Of a DNA stretch of 64,000 bases, positions 1 through 11,450 are shown piece by piece; the stretch's first letter is position 1; each line of letters begins with the position of its first letter. This DNA comes from Linum tenue (Eukaryota; Streptophyta; Magnoliopsida; Malpighiales; Linaceae). The position numbers and the translations under genes are program-made. Location: NCBI GenBank assembly GCA_946122785.1, contig CAMGYJ010000004.1, positions 12,732,150 through 12,796,149 on the forward strand, read 5' to 3'. The notes beneath the pieces are model-generated. The model searched no databases and was not told the DNA's origin. It saw nothing but the letters and a program-made list of their open reading frames with translations.

Positions 1-273
1 TTTTGTATATAAGCTGTATATATATATATAAAAGACAGCCAAGCCTCGTATATATAGGCAACCTACTCCGAGTCCTTTTAGGAAAAGCATAGCACTTTCG
101 AACTTGGATCCATTTGTATGGGCTGAAATGGGTTACGTTGACGGCCCAAGCTAGTTCATTCAATTCGAACTTTATTCTACGTAGTCAAGTCAGATTTGGA
201 CTTGGACGGCTATTTAGGAGTTAGTCTCATTTTGGCCATCCCTATTCTCAATTAATACAGTATTCTGCAGAAC
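1..273. other. Left-edge intergenic DNA
   Basis: No gene is visible. The first 40 bases hold a short TA microsatellite. Positions 266-273 are the left target-site duplication TGCAGAAC of the following hAT element. Confidence 0.5.
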
Positions 274-984
274 TAGGGCTGGGAAAATAGACCAGACCGT
301 TAGAAAAACCGTGGTCCAAACCGTACCGCACAGTTTGGTCCGGACCGTAGACCGTGAAGTATGGTCTGGTCTGGTCCCATGGTCTGTATTATTTTAATGA
401 TTTGATCTCTTGGTCTGGTCTGGTCTAGGACCGCGGTTTACCGGACCAGACCGTAGACCCAACTGACTTGTCACTACGTGTTACAGCCCATTCGACCACT
501 CTCCAAACTCCACAACGACACCCAAGTCTCAACCTTCAATTTTGTGAATCTCTTCCCTCCTTCATTCACAACCACATTTAACCACAGAGTAGAGATAATC
601 GTGTCTCCATATGACATTAATGTTAATGTTTATGACATTATGGTGCAAGCTGGGATGCTTTTACTTTGTATCTTTGTTATGTACTAAGATTTAGAGTATC
701 AAAATTATTCATGCATGTTAGGATTAATGTTTTAAGGCAAATAACAATTATTTTCTTGGTTATTGGTTCAATTTTTTGTGTGGTTGACTAAACAAATTAT
801 TCATTTTTCGTTGAGTGTGGTCTATCTGGACCAGACCAGACCGAACCAGACCGCACAGGCGTGGTCTGGACCAGACCGTATAGTCTGTGGTCTGGTCTGT
901 GGTCTATACTTTAGCCTCTCGGTCTGGACCGTAGACCGTATATATGGTCTGGTCTGGACCAGACCGCACCGTTTCCCAGCCCTA
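274..984. mobile_element. hAT-type miniature element
   Basis: The 711-bp element begins TAGGGCTGGGAAA and ends with the inverse TTTCCCAGCCCTA. It is flanked by a perfect 8-bp duplication, TGCAGAAC, at 266-273 and 985-992. Eight-base duplications and this type of terminus are characteristic of hAT transposons. The outer 150-200 bp at each end are packed with GGTCTGGTC, GGTCTGGACC and GACCGTAGACC motifs in both orientations. Such subterminal repeats are usual transposase-binding sites in hAT elements. No transposase is encoded, so it must have moved in trans. Confidence 0.9.
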
Positions 985-1157
985 TGCAGAACATTAGAGT
1001 TAGAAATGCAGCCGATGGACAATACAAACAACTATGTAGGGGGGTCAGGATAGTATAACAACATCCCTAATGTTGTTATTATAACAACAGAATTCATTAA
1101 GGGTAAATAAGTAAATTAACAAAAAATATCAAATTAAAATTAAACAAATAATCCTCA

Positions 1158-1301
1158 AACCCTAATCCGCTCATCCAGTTTCTTCCGTTCTTCCCCATCT
1201 CCCGCCGTTCCTTCTTTCTTCCACCGCCGAACCCTAATCCGCTCATCCAGTTTCTTCCGTTCCTCCCCATCTCCCACTGTTCCTTCTTTCTTCCACCGCC
1301 C
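1158..1301. repeat. 72-bp tandem duplication
   Basis: Two near-identical copies start at 1158 and 1230 (AACCCTAATCCGCTCATCC in both). The period is a multiple of three, which explains the 24-residue repeat in the minus-strand reading. It lies just inside the left end of the first MULE. Confidence 0.85.
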
Positions 1302-1309
1302 GGCGTCAC

Positions 1310-1930
1310 AAATCCTCTAATCCTTCTATGATCCGCCGCGATAAAAACTCCGACAATCCATCAAAGAGGGGGAAAACAGAACAATCAAATTCGATCCTAA
1401 CAGAAGAGAACCCACAATTCAATGGCGTTACCGTCAATCGAGCTCGAGACGACCGAATCCCAGGCGTAGTCATGAATCAGCTGGCGCATCGAGGCGGCAA
1501 GAAGCGAAGGACACACGTTTTGGGCTTGGGAATTGCTAGGGAAAAGAAAAGCAGCTTGGGACGGAAAGTCTCAGGGGGGAGGCGATTAATTATTTTGGGA
1601 CAGGCATAGCAAGGCGACGAGGGCGACTAGCGAGCAGCTGCGTTTGGCGGCGATCGCGAGCAGGGGAAGTGTGTGTTTTATCACCAAATAGACCTCGAGA
1701 AACGGCATCCATTCCAGTCAACTTTGGAAATAACGGACGAATTGAGGGTTTGGGCGAGCGAGTCGTAGGTGGAAGCAGGGCGGTCGAATGAGAGAGAAGA
1801 CGGAGACGGGATCGGAAGCTTGGAGGAAGAGAGGAGGGGAGACAAGGAAGAGAAGAAGAGCTTGAAGGAGAAGAGAGAGGAAGCTAGAGGAGGGAAAGTA
1901 TTGGATTTTACTAATTACGGTACCAATTGC
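1310..1930. other. GC-rich interior of first MULE, possible captured sequence
   Basis: This stretch is purine-rich and less AT-rich than its surroundings. It contains one plus-strand reading of 93 residues (1328-1609) with no domain I recognise. A captured host-gene fragment is possible, as in Pack-MULEs, but nothing in the sequence proves it. Confidence 0.35.
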
Positions 1931-1980
1931 AGGATTCTTGTTGAATAATATTGAATCAATCTCCCTCTCGGATGAAATTC

Positions 1981-2075
1981 CTCCCTGGAAAATTAAAGAG
2001 TTTACTTGGAACAGTCCTGTAATGGTTCATCCTCCCTGGAAAATTAAAGAGTTTACTTGGAACAGTCCCTGTAAT
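1981..2075. repeat. 51-bp tandem duplication
   Basis: CTCCCTGGAAAATTAAAGAG starts at 1981 and again at 2032, followed in both by the same TTTACTTGGAACAGTCC. The second copy has one extra C. Confidence 0.85.
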
Positions 2076-2154
2076 GGCTGCTGCAGCAGCTTTGATAGTC
2101 TTTACCTTTTCGAGTACATAAGCAAAGTGGGCCAGCAGTAGGAAAGCAAATATT

Positions 2155-2850
2155 TCTAATCACAAATATTTCTAACACCAAAAACTCTCTAGTGCAAATC
2201 ACAAACGCAATAAAATAACCCACAAAAACATATCGTAAACCTCCTAATGCAACCACAAATTCGCTAAAACATATCAGAAACCCCCACAAAACAAACCATA
2301 AATATTTTGAAAAGCACACCAGAAACCCTCTAATACAAACCACAAACACGGTAAAGCAAAACACAAACACTGTAAAACAAACCAAAAACGTCCTAATGTA
2401 GACCACAAATATATTAAAACAAACCATAAACCTTGCAAAGCAAACCACAAAAGTTTCGAAAGCACACCAAAAACTTCTTAATGCAAACCAGAAACCTTCT
2501 AATGCATACCACAAATCTCCTAAAACAGACCACAAACCTCACAAAGCAAACCACAACATTTGCGAAAGCACACCAGAAACCTCCTAATGCAAACCACAAA
2601 CACAGTGAATCAAACCACAAAAAAGCAAACCATAAACGTCCTAATGCAAACCACAAATATATTAAAACAAACCAGAAACCCCTCAATGCAAACCACAAAG
2701 TTTTTTTAAAGCAAACCAGAAACTTCTCAATGCAAACCACAAACACGATAAAGCAAACCACAAACACGATAAAGCAAACCACAAAAGGCATAAAAAAATA
2801 TGAGAAACCAAACCATAAATCTCACAATGCAGACCATACATCCGGTGGTC
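2155..2850. repeat. 21-bp minisatellite array
   Basis: About thirty degenerate units of the form CACAAACACGATAAAGCAAAC follow one another. Variant units replace the middle with CTCCTAATG or TATATTAAA. The period equals seven codons and the units lack stops in several frames, so long open frames with a seven-residue periodicity appear on both strands (2053-2855). These are by-products, not genes. The array lies within the first MULE. Confidence 0.85.
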
Positions 2851-2898
2851 GTTGACCGTTGACCGGTCAACGAAGACCGTTGACCGAACTCCGGTGAC

Positions 2899-3088
2899 CG
2901 TCAGTGAGCAGATTCCGACGCCGATAGGCATATTCCGGCCCCGATGACTAGATTCCGACGCCGGTAAGCATATTCCGACGCCGGTAAGCATATTCCGACG
3001 ACAAATAGCATATTCCGGCGACAAAAAGCATATTCCGGTGACCGAGACCCAATTTCCGGCGACCGGTGGCAGAATTCCGGCGACCAAA
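2899..3088. repeat. 20-bp GC-rich tandem array
   Basis: About nine units of the form ATTCCGACGCCGGTAAGCAT follow the 21-bp minisatellite. The first units are most alike and later ones drift. It is preceded by a small inverted motif, GTTGACCGGTCAAC (about 2866-2879), and followed by a T-rich tract. Confidence 0.8.
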
Positions 3089-3493
3089 TTTTTTGGCCGA
3101 AAATAAAAAAAAAAATTTTATTTTTATTTTTTTATTTTTATTTTTAATTTTTAATTTTTTATTATTATTTAAACATATTTTTCATAATGACCATTATACC
3201 CCTGCTTTGATTTTACACTAGGTCAACTCATCTAATAAAAAGTCATCACAACCCTAACTTCCTATTGGTTGGAGACTATTGTTGTTACAATAACAACACA
3301 AGGTGTGTTGTCATAATAACCGGTCCCCTATGTAGGGTTAGTGATTAATGATGCAAAATATATTTAAACCGAGCTACCGCTAATACAATAAAAAAATAAT
3401 TAGTGACAAATACGAAACAAAATATCAAAGTGGATCACCAAACATATCATAAACTTAGATTATTTACACCAAATTCATACATATAATGGAATG

Positions 3494-4579
3494 GGGTGAA
3501 AATCACCACTAATCACTAAACTCACCTTATTAATTTACATTTACCACTGAACTCTATTTTAGTTCAACTAAACCACTAAACTTAATATAAAATAACAGCA
3601 TCCATCAGTTCCATCCAAAATTTATAGATGTCATCTTAACATGCTGACTAAGCACTAACGGCGCGCAATAGATGTCATCTATTTAACCAGCCACGTCACC
3701 ACTGAGTTGGTGGCGTCAGTTCCTCACCGCACCCAGAAAGAAAACCATAGATAACTCCAAATTATACATCTCATATCCCAGCACTATCTCTTAATTATTA
3801 ATGGCTATGAGATTAGGTACAATTAATATCCCAAATTCCTTCTCCTTCATCGCCAAAATAACCAACCCTTGCATCTCCTGTGCGCTCTCGGCCATTAGCT
3901 GAAAGCACCCAGAAAAGCAAGAACAGCCACACTCAGTCGAATTAGATTTATGCAAGTCTCCTGGCCCAATCATTTTCATTTGACTCCATTGCGCGCCCCT
4001 CCGGTACCAGGTGGTAGACGACATTGATCGTCCCCAAATCGTGAGATGTTTAAAATGATGCCCGCTCCGGCTATTGGCAACGGTGATCGCTGAGGCGTCG
4101 GCGTCGGCGTCGCCACCGTGAAGTGATCATGCACGTAGACCGGAAGACGATTAAGGATTTTGAAGGAGAGGTTTGGTTTTGGGTACGGCGGTGGGATAGC
4201 GGATGGAGACGATTTGTCCGACAACCATCGCTTAGAAGAGGAGATCTTTTAGGATAAGGACAAGGAATTAGGATACCAAGTTATATATGTGGAGGTCAAT
4301 TGAGAAGGGGGAAGTAATTAGGGTTGGGAAATTTTTGGCAGGAAGAAAGAATTAAATTAATTGACACGCATGATTTTTTAGGCCTATTATATTGGTTGTC
4401 ACATTGATGGCGTTAGTGCTTTGGTCAGCACAGTTAAGTTGCCATCCATCAGAGTTGGACGGAAATGATGGATGGTATTGGTAATCATCAAGTTTAGTGG
4501 TTTAGCTGAACCAAAATAGAGTACAGTGGTCAATGTAAATTAATTAAGTGAGTTAAGTGATGAGTAGTGATTTTCACCC
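3494..4579. mobile_element. Second MULE, possible Pack-MULE
   Basis: Inverted ends of about 100 bp begin GGGTGAAAATCAC on both strands. They are flanked by the perfect 9-bp duplication AATGGAATG (3485-3493 and 4580-4588). The 1086-bp element has no transposase. Its middle (about 3790-4240) is richer in GC and has minus-strand readings that look like a piece of a host gene. Confidence 0.9.
3791..4224 (-). pseudogene. Unrecognised gene-like fragment inside second MULE
   Basis: Two overlapping minus-strand frames (3976-4224 and 3791-4024) give a proline- and serine-rich start, then a stretch containing a cysteine cluster, CGCSCFSGC. I do not recognise the family. Its location between MULE ends fits acquisition of host sequence, but it could be chance coding. 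Confidence 0.3.
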
Positions 4580-4624
4580 AATGGAATGGGTTGGAATTGC
4601 ATAGTAGAAAAAGCATATCCGCCA

Positions 4625-4920
4625 CATAGTTGGTCATTGAGATTACAAAAAAACGTTCAAGTTTGGTCACTCGAAATATTTAAATCTATTTTACGGAAAT
4701 CGTTCACGTTTGGTCACTCTCCGTCCAACTCCGTTAACTTTTGCTTACGTGGCGATCAACTCTAAAAGTTGACCGTTAAATGTGTGACGTGGCAATTTAA
4801 AAATAATAAAATTTTTAAAATTGTCATCTCATTTCCACCTCATTAATTTTTATTTAAAATAAATAAAAAAATCCTAATTTCTTCTAATCCCAATACCAAT
4901 ACCCGCCGGCAGCATATCCT
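4625..4920 (+). repeat. Left long terminal inverted repeat of third MULE
   Basis: Matches the inverse of 22215-22548 over most of its length with small gaps. Shared landmarks are TTGGTCA, CGAAATATTTAAAT, the TTGACC-rich core and the CCAATACCAATACCCGCCG segment. Confidence 0.8.
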
Positions 4921-5267
4921 AAGAATGAAATAACAACGAAGAAGATAAGGCAGTTGCTAGGTTACGCAGCTGCAGAAGAACGAATTATGGGGAATCGTTA
5001 GAGTGAGCTAGCTGCTCATCTCTTCCTTTTATACTTCACAAAACTCAGAATTCATCTACAGTAAAAACTAAACACAACAGTAAGTTTAAAATAGAACTGT
5101 AAATAGCCGACACGTGGCTTTCACTCGGTCTGTATCTAACAACAGCTACGTCATCACTTTTCACAACGTTGTCGTTTCACTTCCTCTGCTTTTGGGTTTT
5201 GCCTGAAACGAAGGCCTCTGCATCTTCTTCTTCTTCTCTGCTACTGCTGCATTCATCAGTCTGTTCT
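4921..5267. other. Interior of third MULE with probable copia LTR remnant
   Basis: No coding frame. A pyrimidine-rich tract and CTCCCCCAC at about 5272-5280 look like the inverse of a polypurine tract next to a minus-strand copia 3' LTR that would extend leftward from about 5270. No second LTR was found to confirm this. Confidence 0.4.
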
Positions 5268-5467
5268 GTCACTCCCCCACAAGTTGGCGAGGTAATGTAG
5301 CCAACTTTCTTGGAACATCAAGCCTTGACCAGGAGCATGTTTCAAGTACCTGAGAATTCTGTAAGCATCTGAAAGGTGTTCAATGTAAGAATCTTTTTGA
5401 AATTGGCACAATTCTTGCACATAGAAGGTCAAATCTGGCCTGGTTATAATGAGGTAATGTAGCCTCC
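5268..5467 (-). pseudogene. Copia reverse transcriptase/RNase H fragment, distal part
   Basis: The minus-strand reading from 5467 downward gives a typical Ty1/copia segment with the TRPDLTF and LCQF motifs, followed by the RYLK segment that precedes RNase H. It continues the reading found at 18714-18800, which ends in YKRLIGR. The Athila-like element has therefore split one copia gene, leaving CCTCC at both junctions. The RNase H part is short and ends near a probable polypurine tract. Confidence 0.8.
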
Positions 5468-6821
5468 TGACACGCTAAAACACAACACCAAACTGCGACC
5501 AAGTGTAATCGCAGTCCGGGAATGCAGTAACAGGCAAGCTATATTATCCACCCGGGGTCTAGATCTACTGCTTACTCCGTGATTCTCTATTATCTAGCAA
5601 ACTAGTTCGAGTGATTGTTGTTAAAAGTCAAAGCAGCAAGAAAACAGTAAATTGTTCGGTTTTCAAAGTCAGGAAAGAGTCACTCGGGATTGAGTCCTCC
5701 TAATTCCCTAGTTAGGTTCAATTGTAATTCCCTGGGTTGATTTACTGTTGATTAGACTGCGGAAGATCCGACAGTAGCTTGGAATCTCTTAAGCTGACCA
5801 AGCTCTCTCAGTCTAACTACCCGGCAGATGACTAGTCTTCACCGGGATAGAAAGCTGAGGCTATGAACACATAACTCCACTACTGGAATTGAGTTCCAGT
5901 ACAAAGCAGTAAACTGGCTAACTCTCGTATAGCCAATCTCCTACTATCGAATGAAGAAGCTCTAACAACCTAATCAGATTCTATCTATCTCAGGTTGTAG
6001 CAGAAATTGAGAAAAGCTGATCAGACTCCAATCAATTCGATAAACATGCGTCATTCGATTAAAATCAAACAGTAATATCATCCCAAGTCATTACAATCAA
6101 ATCCCTAACACCAGAAACTAGGGTTCTTCATACCCAAGTGAGAGAAGGGTTCTACTCCATAGAGAGAGAAGAGAAAACAAGAATCGGATTAGTCATACTC
6201 ATAACGATGAGGAAAATCTGCTCCGGGAAGATGATTTCCACTCCTATGACGATCTCCAAGCTCGATTCGATGAAATCCAGCTCTAAGACAACTTCTAGGA
6301 TGTGTTCTTCGCACTTTCTCTTTCTAGGGCTCTGTTTTTGCTCTCAAAACACGATTCTCTCACTTTTGGCTCGGAATAGGCTCTAAAACCAGGATTTCCC
6401 GACCCGCACGGCCAGGGTGCACGGCCGTGCAGATCACCCACTTGGCCGTGCAACTCAAAACGCAGCGTGTCGTTTAGTTCGATCTAAGGCTTCTCGCACG
6501 GCCAGGGTTGCACCTTGCACGACCGTGCGATTCCCATGGCTTGCCCGTGCGTGGCCTCGGCAAAAAGCGCACGGCCATCTTGCTCACGTGCACGGCCGTG
6601 CGGTGCCCTGGTCTGCCCGTGCAGCCTCCTTGAAACCTCGCCACTCGTCCGATCTTCGTCCAATCGACCCCAGACTCGCTCATAAGCCTTCATTCACGTA
6701 CTAGGACCTGAAATATCACAAACAAGCACAACCTAGCGTGAAATCAGCCTAAAACACGAGAATCAAGACCTCAAACGGTGTAAGAACGAGGGTAGAAACA
6801 TGTGTAAATGACGGTCTATCA
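5468..6821 (-). repeat. 3' LTR of Athila-like element
   Basis: Starts TGACACGCTAAAACAC and ends GTCTATCA on the plus strand. It is highly similar to 17365-18708, with small indels. It carries a three-module palindrome array at about 6406-6625. Confidence 0.9.
6406..6625. repeat. Palindrome array GCACGGCCGTGC in LTR
   Basis: Three full dyads lie at 6419-6430, 6518-6529 (GCACGACCGTGC, one mismatch) and 6590-6601. Each is flanked by half-sites: GCACGGCC on the left (6406, 6496 and 6569) and a GGCCGTGC- or GCCCGTGC-type half on the right. The array sits about 200-415 nt inside the outer U3 edge of the LTR. The same array recurs in the other LTR at about 18297-18510 and internally at 14040-14375. 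Confidence 0.85.
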
Positions 6822-6840
6822 AACTCCCCCACACTTAACC
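6822..6840 (-). other. Polypurine tract of Athila-like element
   Basis: On the minus strand GTGTGGGGGAGTT directly abuts the LTR start TGATAGAC, as expected for the plus-strand primer. The same sequence follows each LTR of the tandem element at 38798 and 42716. Confidence 0.75.
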
Positions 6841-7257
6841 GTTTGCTTGTCCCCAAGCAAACCAAGTCAAACACCAGGTAAGCTTACATATTTCAATCAA
6901 CCAACATTGGGGACAAGTCATAAAGGCACAGAACACGTGAATCGCACTGGTTTTCGAACATCAATACATGAACAACCTCAATAACAACCTGGACAACCAC
7001 CACAAAGGACATTCGAGTGCAGCAAATCGAGTAAAGGAAGAGTCTCCCTTCTGTTCACCGGCCAACCTAGACTTGATTCAACCACTTACTCAAAACAGTC
7101 AACTCATGCATCCAACTCAAGACATCAGAATAGAGACCGAGCAATCTAGGTCCTCACCGGGGTACAAGAGCATATAGAAAATGAAAATGAATCACTCACT
7201 CTCGACCAGTGGGGTCAGGACAATTTGATGCGAAAGATGCGCATGCTATTTCTCTCA
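6841..7257 (-). other. 3' non-coding region of Athila-like element
   Basis: No supported coding frame. Begins with CCGTTTGCTTGTCCCCAAGC, which is shared with the tandem retroelement at 38815. It continues to the hAT insertion, whose left target duplication is 7258-7265. Confidence 0.6.
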
Positions 7258-7265
7258 ATCCCTAT

Positions 7266-9236
7266 TAGGGATGGCAATGGGTCGGGTTGGGGCGGGTTTT
7301 GCCAAACCCGAACCCAAACCCATGGGTTTGTCCGTCAAAAAAACCCGGGGTAAAACCCGCTGGGTTTGAAAAACTCAAACCCAACCCAACCCGCTGGGTA
7401 TCCCCGGGTTGATGGGTTACCCGCGGGTTTTTTTGGTAAAATATTTATAAAATTATAATTAACAAGAAGCTATTAAAAATAAAAATATTTATACTGATAG
7501 TTCATAATTGCTACAAGAAAGGCAGAGAACGAATTTGGACTTATTTTTCTCTTTATAGAATATGTTGTGAGATGATATATTATCAACACTATGAAGGATG
7601 GGGCAGCAGAGAATGAGCTAAGTGTATATTATCTACTGAAATCATGTGCCGTTTTAAAAGCTTTAGCTTAAACCCTCTATATGAAATCATTGTTTCTAAA
7701 GCTACATATTGGCACATACCGTTATATTTTGAGGATAAGTTCCAGTAAGCTCTCTGAACCGGCATACACTGAAGAGAAGGTTTTCAAAGCTGTCTCTTGC
7801 ATGTTCTTCAGTCAGTGTCCTCCATTTCACACTGGCTTCATTACCTGTGACCATCAAAGGGTTCAGATCAAGATCTTGGATACTTTAAACCAATCAATTT
7901 CGATCACAACACTAAGAAAAGTGGCAGAGCATGTTAGGTGCTTGGTTAATGCAAAATTCAATAACAGTTAAGTCAGTGCAGTATATCTTGATTATAACAA
8001 GCCAGGGCCAGCCTACATAGTAAAGCAGCTTAGCACAAACCCTGCTGCTTGGAAAAACTACTAGAGCCTCTTGAGCTATCAGGAAGAAGTTCATCAATTG
8101 AGAATCATAAAGCATGATATAGACTGATTCTGGAAAGTATCAGAGAACCTGAAGACACATTTTTAGTTCCATGAATTGAAATTCAACAACCATACTATAT
8201 TCCATTTTTCTTCATCATCAAGCTTTGGATAATCAAGCAAAATACCAGAGAAATCAATCCAGATAAAAATGCGGACTTACATCCAAAGGTATTAAGAGAA
8301 AAAAGTTAAATCTTTCAGAAGAGGAGAAGGATGATTTAGAAAGTGGTGAATCAGGAATCACGATTCACAACTAGTGGCCACTTGGCACTAGCAGTCAACA
8401 ACGACAAAGAGCAACATGGTAGAGGGCTAGGTAAAGGGTAAGTGGACGACAATGAGAAGGTTCTGGGTTTGTGGCTACTAGGTGCTTATGGTTGACGACG
8501 ATGTAAAGCAACAGGGCAGCAGGCTAATCGAAGGGAATAGAGGGACGACAAGGTTCTAGGCTTGTGGTTGTTGACCCCTGGCAGTCAACGTTGGCTAAGA
8601 ACAATAAGGTAGAGGGTCGTTCGAGGGGAATGAAGCCTGTATGCTTACCTTTGCAGAAGTGCTCTCGCGGAGCAGAAGACCAAGGAGAGGGCGGCGGGGG
8701 AGGCCGGCGGGGGAGGGCGGCGGGAGTGGAGTCGGAGGCGTGCGCCAAGGAGCAGGGAGAGGGCGTCGTGACTGAAGTCTGAAATCGGGAGAGGAGTCGG
8801 AGGCGCGGCCGCGTAGCAGAGGAGAAAGGAGAGTTCGCCGGGACGGAATCGGGAGTGGAGTCGTAGGCGCGGCGGCCGCGTAGGAGAGTTCGCCGTGCCA
8901 GACTGGAGACTGGACTCTGGTTCTGGTAGGGATGACTGGAGATCGCGATTTGCGAAGGGAGAGGGGCGGCAACAGTCTTTGGGAGAAAGGAGAGGGGCTG
9001 CCGAGTACTCTTGGTCGATTAGGGATTTAGGTTTAGGTTTAATCCCCTCTCTTCTCCATATGTCCGGGTATCCACGGGTCGGGTTCCCTCAAACCCGAAC
9101 CCGCCCCAACCCACCCAAACAGTCACCGGGTTTAAACCCGAACCCGGCCCGAACCCAGTCAACACGGGTTTTACCCGGTTTGACCGGGTTGGGTCGGGTC
9201 GGGTACCCGCGGGTCCGGGTTGAACTGCCATCCCTA
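7266..9236. mobile_element. hAT-type non-autonomous element
   Basis: The 1971-bp element begins TAGGGATGGCA and ends TGCCATCCCTA, with a perfect 8-bp duplication ATCCCTAT at 7258-7265 and 9237-9244. Subterminal regions are dense in GGGTTTG, ACCCGCGGGT and CGGGTCGGGT motifs in both orientations. The centre has an AT-rich part (7440-8540) and a GC-rich part (8540-9030) with proline/arginine-rich readings but no transposase I recognise. The unoccupied target site survives in the duplicate at about 10399. Confidence 0.92.
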
Positions 9237-10697
9237 ATCCCTATCATCTCTTCACCATGATGGCAGCCTCTAAATGCTAGAGTTCACATATGGGGTGTCA
9301 CCACTAACTAATCAGGAGGTCTTAGACACAGGTTCAAATGACTGGCTAGGGTCTTGGACATGGGGAAAAGGCCTTTTAGGTGGTGGAAGTATTCATAGCA
9401 AAAGGTTCCACATTTTCCAAACACACAATCACAGTCAAACAAACTGGTATTTTCTTTCTGCTATTCTGCATTACTCAATATCTCAAGAGCACAAAAGCGA
9501 AGGAGGCATAAACATCAGCATTTCCAAGCCAAACTGCGGCCAAGTGTAATCGCAGTCCGGGAATGCAGTAACAGGCAAGTTATATTATCAACCCGGGGTC
9601 TAGATCTACTGCTTACTCCGTGATTCTCTATTATCTAGCAAACTAGTTCGAGTGATTGTTGTTAAAAGTCAAAGCAGCAAGAAAGCAGTAAATTGTTCGG
9701 TTTTCAAAGTCAGGAAAGAGTCACTCGGGATTGAGTCCCCCTAATTCCCTAGTTAGGTTCAATTGTAATTCCCTGGGTTGATTTACTGTTGATTAGACTG
9801 CGGAAGATCCGACAGTAGCTTGGAATCTCTTAAGCTGACCAAGCCCTCTCAGTCTAACTACCCGGCAGATGACTAGTCTTCACCGGGATAGAAAGCTGAG
9901 GCTATGAACACAGAACTCCACTACTGGAATTGAGTTCCAGTACAAAGCAGTAAACTGGCTAACTCTCGTATAGCCAATCTCCTACTATCGAATGAAGAAG
10001 CTCTAACAACCTAATCAGATTCTATCTATCTCAGGTTGCAGCAGAAATTGAGAAAAGCTGATCAGACTCCAATCAATTCGATAAACATGCGTCATTCGAT
10101 TAAAATCAAATAGTAATATCATCCAAAGTCATTACAATCAAATCCCTAACACCAGAAACTAGGGTTCTTCATACCCAAGTGAGAGAAGGGTTCCACTCCA
10201 TAGAGAGAGAAGAGAAAACAAGAATCGGATTAGTCATACTCATAACGATGAGGAAAATCTGCTCCGGGACGATGATTTCCACTCCTATGACGATCTCCAA
10301 GCTCGATTCGATGAAATCCAGCTCTAAGACAGCTTCTAGGATGTGTTCTTCGCACTTTCTCTCTCTAGGGCTCTGTTTTTGCTCTCAAAACACGATTCTC
10401 TCAATCCCTATCATCTCTTCACCATGATGGCAGCCTCTAAATGCTAGAGTTCACATATGGGGTGTCACCACTAACTAATCAGGAGGTCTTAGACACAGGT
10501 TCAAATGACTGGCTAGGGTCTTGGACATGGGGAAAATGCCTTTTAGGTGGTGGAAGTATTCATAGCAAAAGGTTCCACATTTTCCAAACACACAATCACA
10601 GTCAAACAAACCGGTATTTTCTTTCTGCTATTCTGCATTACTCAATATCTCAAGAGCACAAAGCGAAGGAGGCATAAACATCAGCATTTCCAAGCCA
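9237..10697. repeat. Duplicated internal segment with an LTR fragment between copies
   Basis: About 290 bp of internal sequence (9245-9535, starting CATCTCTTCACCATGATGG) recurs at about 10406-10697. Between the copies lies a truncated LTR fragment (about 9536-10398) matching 5495-6355 of the left LTR. Junctions show short shared sequence: CCAAACTGC at the entry and TTCTCTCAA at the exit. This fits template switching during reverse transcription. Confidence 0.85.
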
Positions 10698-11402
10698 GAC
10701 TGCTAAGAAACACTACTTAATGGGCATTATTCAGATTTTTGGTAGTGGCTCTCTTTTGCTTTCAATTTTTTCTTTGTTTTCTTTCATTTTTCTTTTATTT
10801 CTTAAGAGAGCCACCACTTCTGCATAAATTTCAAACACCTGCCCAACTTTTAAGCACTACCTCCAACACTCACATAGACTTTAGCAGAAACAGCAGAGAA
10901 TATGTAAAAACCACTCTGTGGAACCTTCTAAAAGATGCAACAAGGGTGATTTTTTCATTATAGACCAAAAGAAAGGATAACACACGGCTCAAAGGGGCTG
11001 ACTAGGGGATATGACACATCAGGACAGTCAGTTTTGGGCGTGGGCTAATCCTATGCCCCCATCATCTAGCTAGTGACAACGTGAATGCTACACATCATGG
11101 AAGAGGGATCTATCGCACAAGAAAGAAACGAGCAGGCTCAAATCTCACATGGCTACCTATATGCTCTATCTCACATTCTGATACCCTGAACTAGATGCAT
11201 AAACGACTGTCAAGAACAAGTAATCAGACCAAGTCACAGTTGGCAAGCAAACAGTTGAAAAACTGAACCCCTACATCGTTCTACTGCACATCTCAGTCCT
11301 CATCATAGGTTGTCCTAGTCGCAAACAAGTTGTCATGCATTAATCCGAAAACCAATCAATTCATCCATCAAAACACAGTGCCAATATGATCAAACAGCAG
11401 TA
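10698..11402 (-). other. Athila-like element, 3' untranslated part
   Basis: AT-rich internal sequence without a coding frame I can support. It resembles, in position and pyrimidine-rich tract (10765-10805), the 39100-39180 region of the tandem element. Confidence 0.5.
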
Positions 11403-11450
11403 CTTGGAGCCCTCAAATCGTAAGATTCGGACAGCGGACTAGGCTCCAAG
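11403..11450. other. Conserved stem-loop with inner hairpin (family A copy)
   Basis: The outer arms CTTGGAGCC (11403-11411) and GGCTCCAAG (11442-11450) are perfectly complementary. An inner AATC-GTAA-GATT hairpin lies between them. The tandem element has the same outer arms (39647-39696) but a different inner stem that is still self-complementary. About 30 nt further on the plus strand both families show CCCCCACACTTAAGCACGAC. Confidence 0.75.

Larger units (their letters stand above)
1042..3328. mobile_element. Non-autonomous MULE filled with tandem repeats
   Basis: A perfect 9-bp duplication TATGTAGGG (1033-1041 and 3329-3337) flanks inverted ends that begin GGGTCAGGATAG on the left and GGGGACCGGTTA on the minus strand at the right. 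Both ends continue into related AACAACA-rich sequence. Nine-base duplications identify a Mutator-like element. No transposase is seen. The interior holds a 72-bp duplication, a GC-rich stretch without recognisable coding capacity, a 51-bp duplication, a long 21-bp minisatellite and a 20-bp repeat array, each listed separately. Confidence 0.85.

Noticed and set aside
2053..2855. Several long overlapping frames on both strands with hydrophobic seven-residue repeats
   Set aside because: They are generated by the 21-bp minisatellite, whose period is seven codons. No start context, domain or conservation supports genes.
6474..6704. Arg/Ala/His-rich frames in the Athila-like LTR
   Set aside because: They are produced by the GC-rich palindrome array and are not maintained between the two LTRs.
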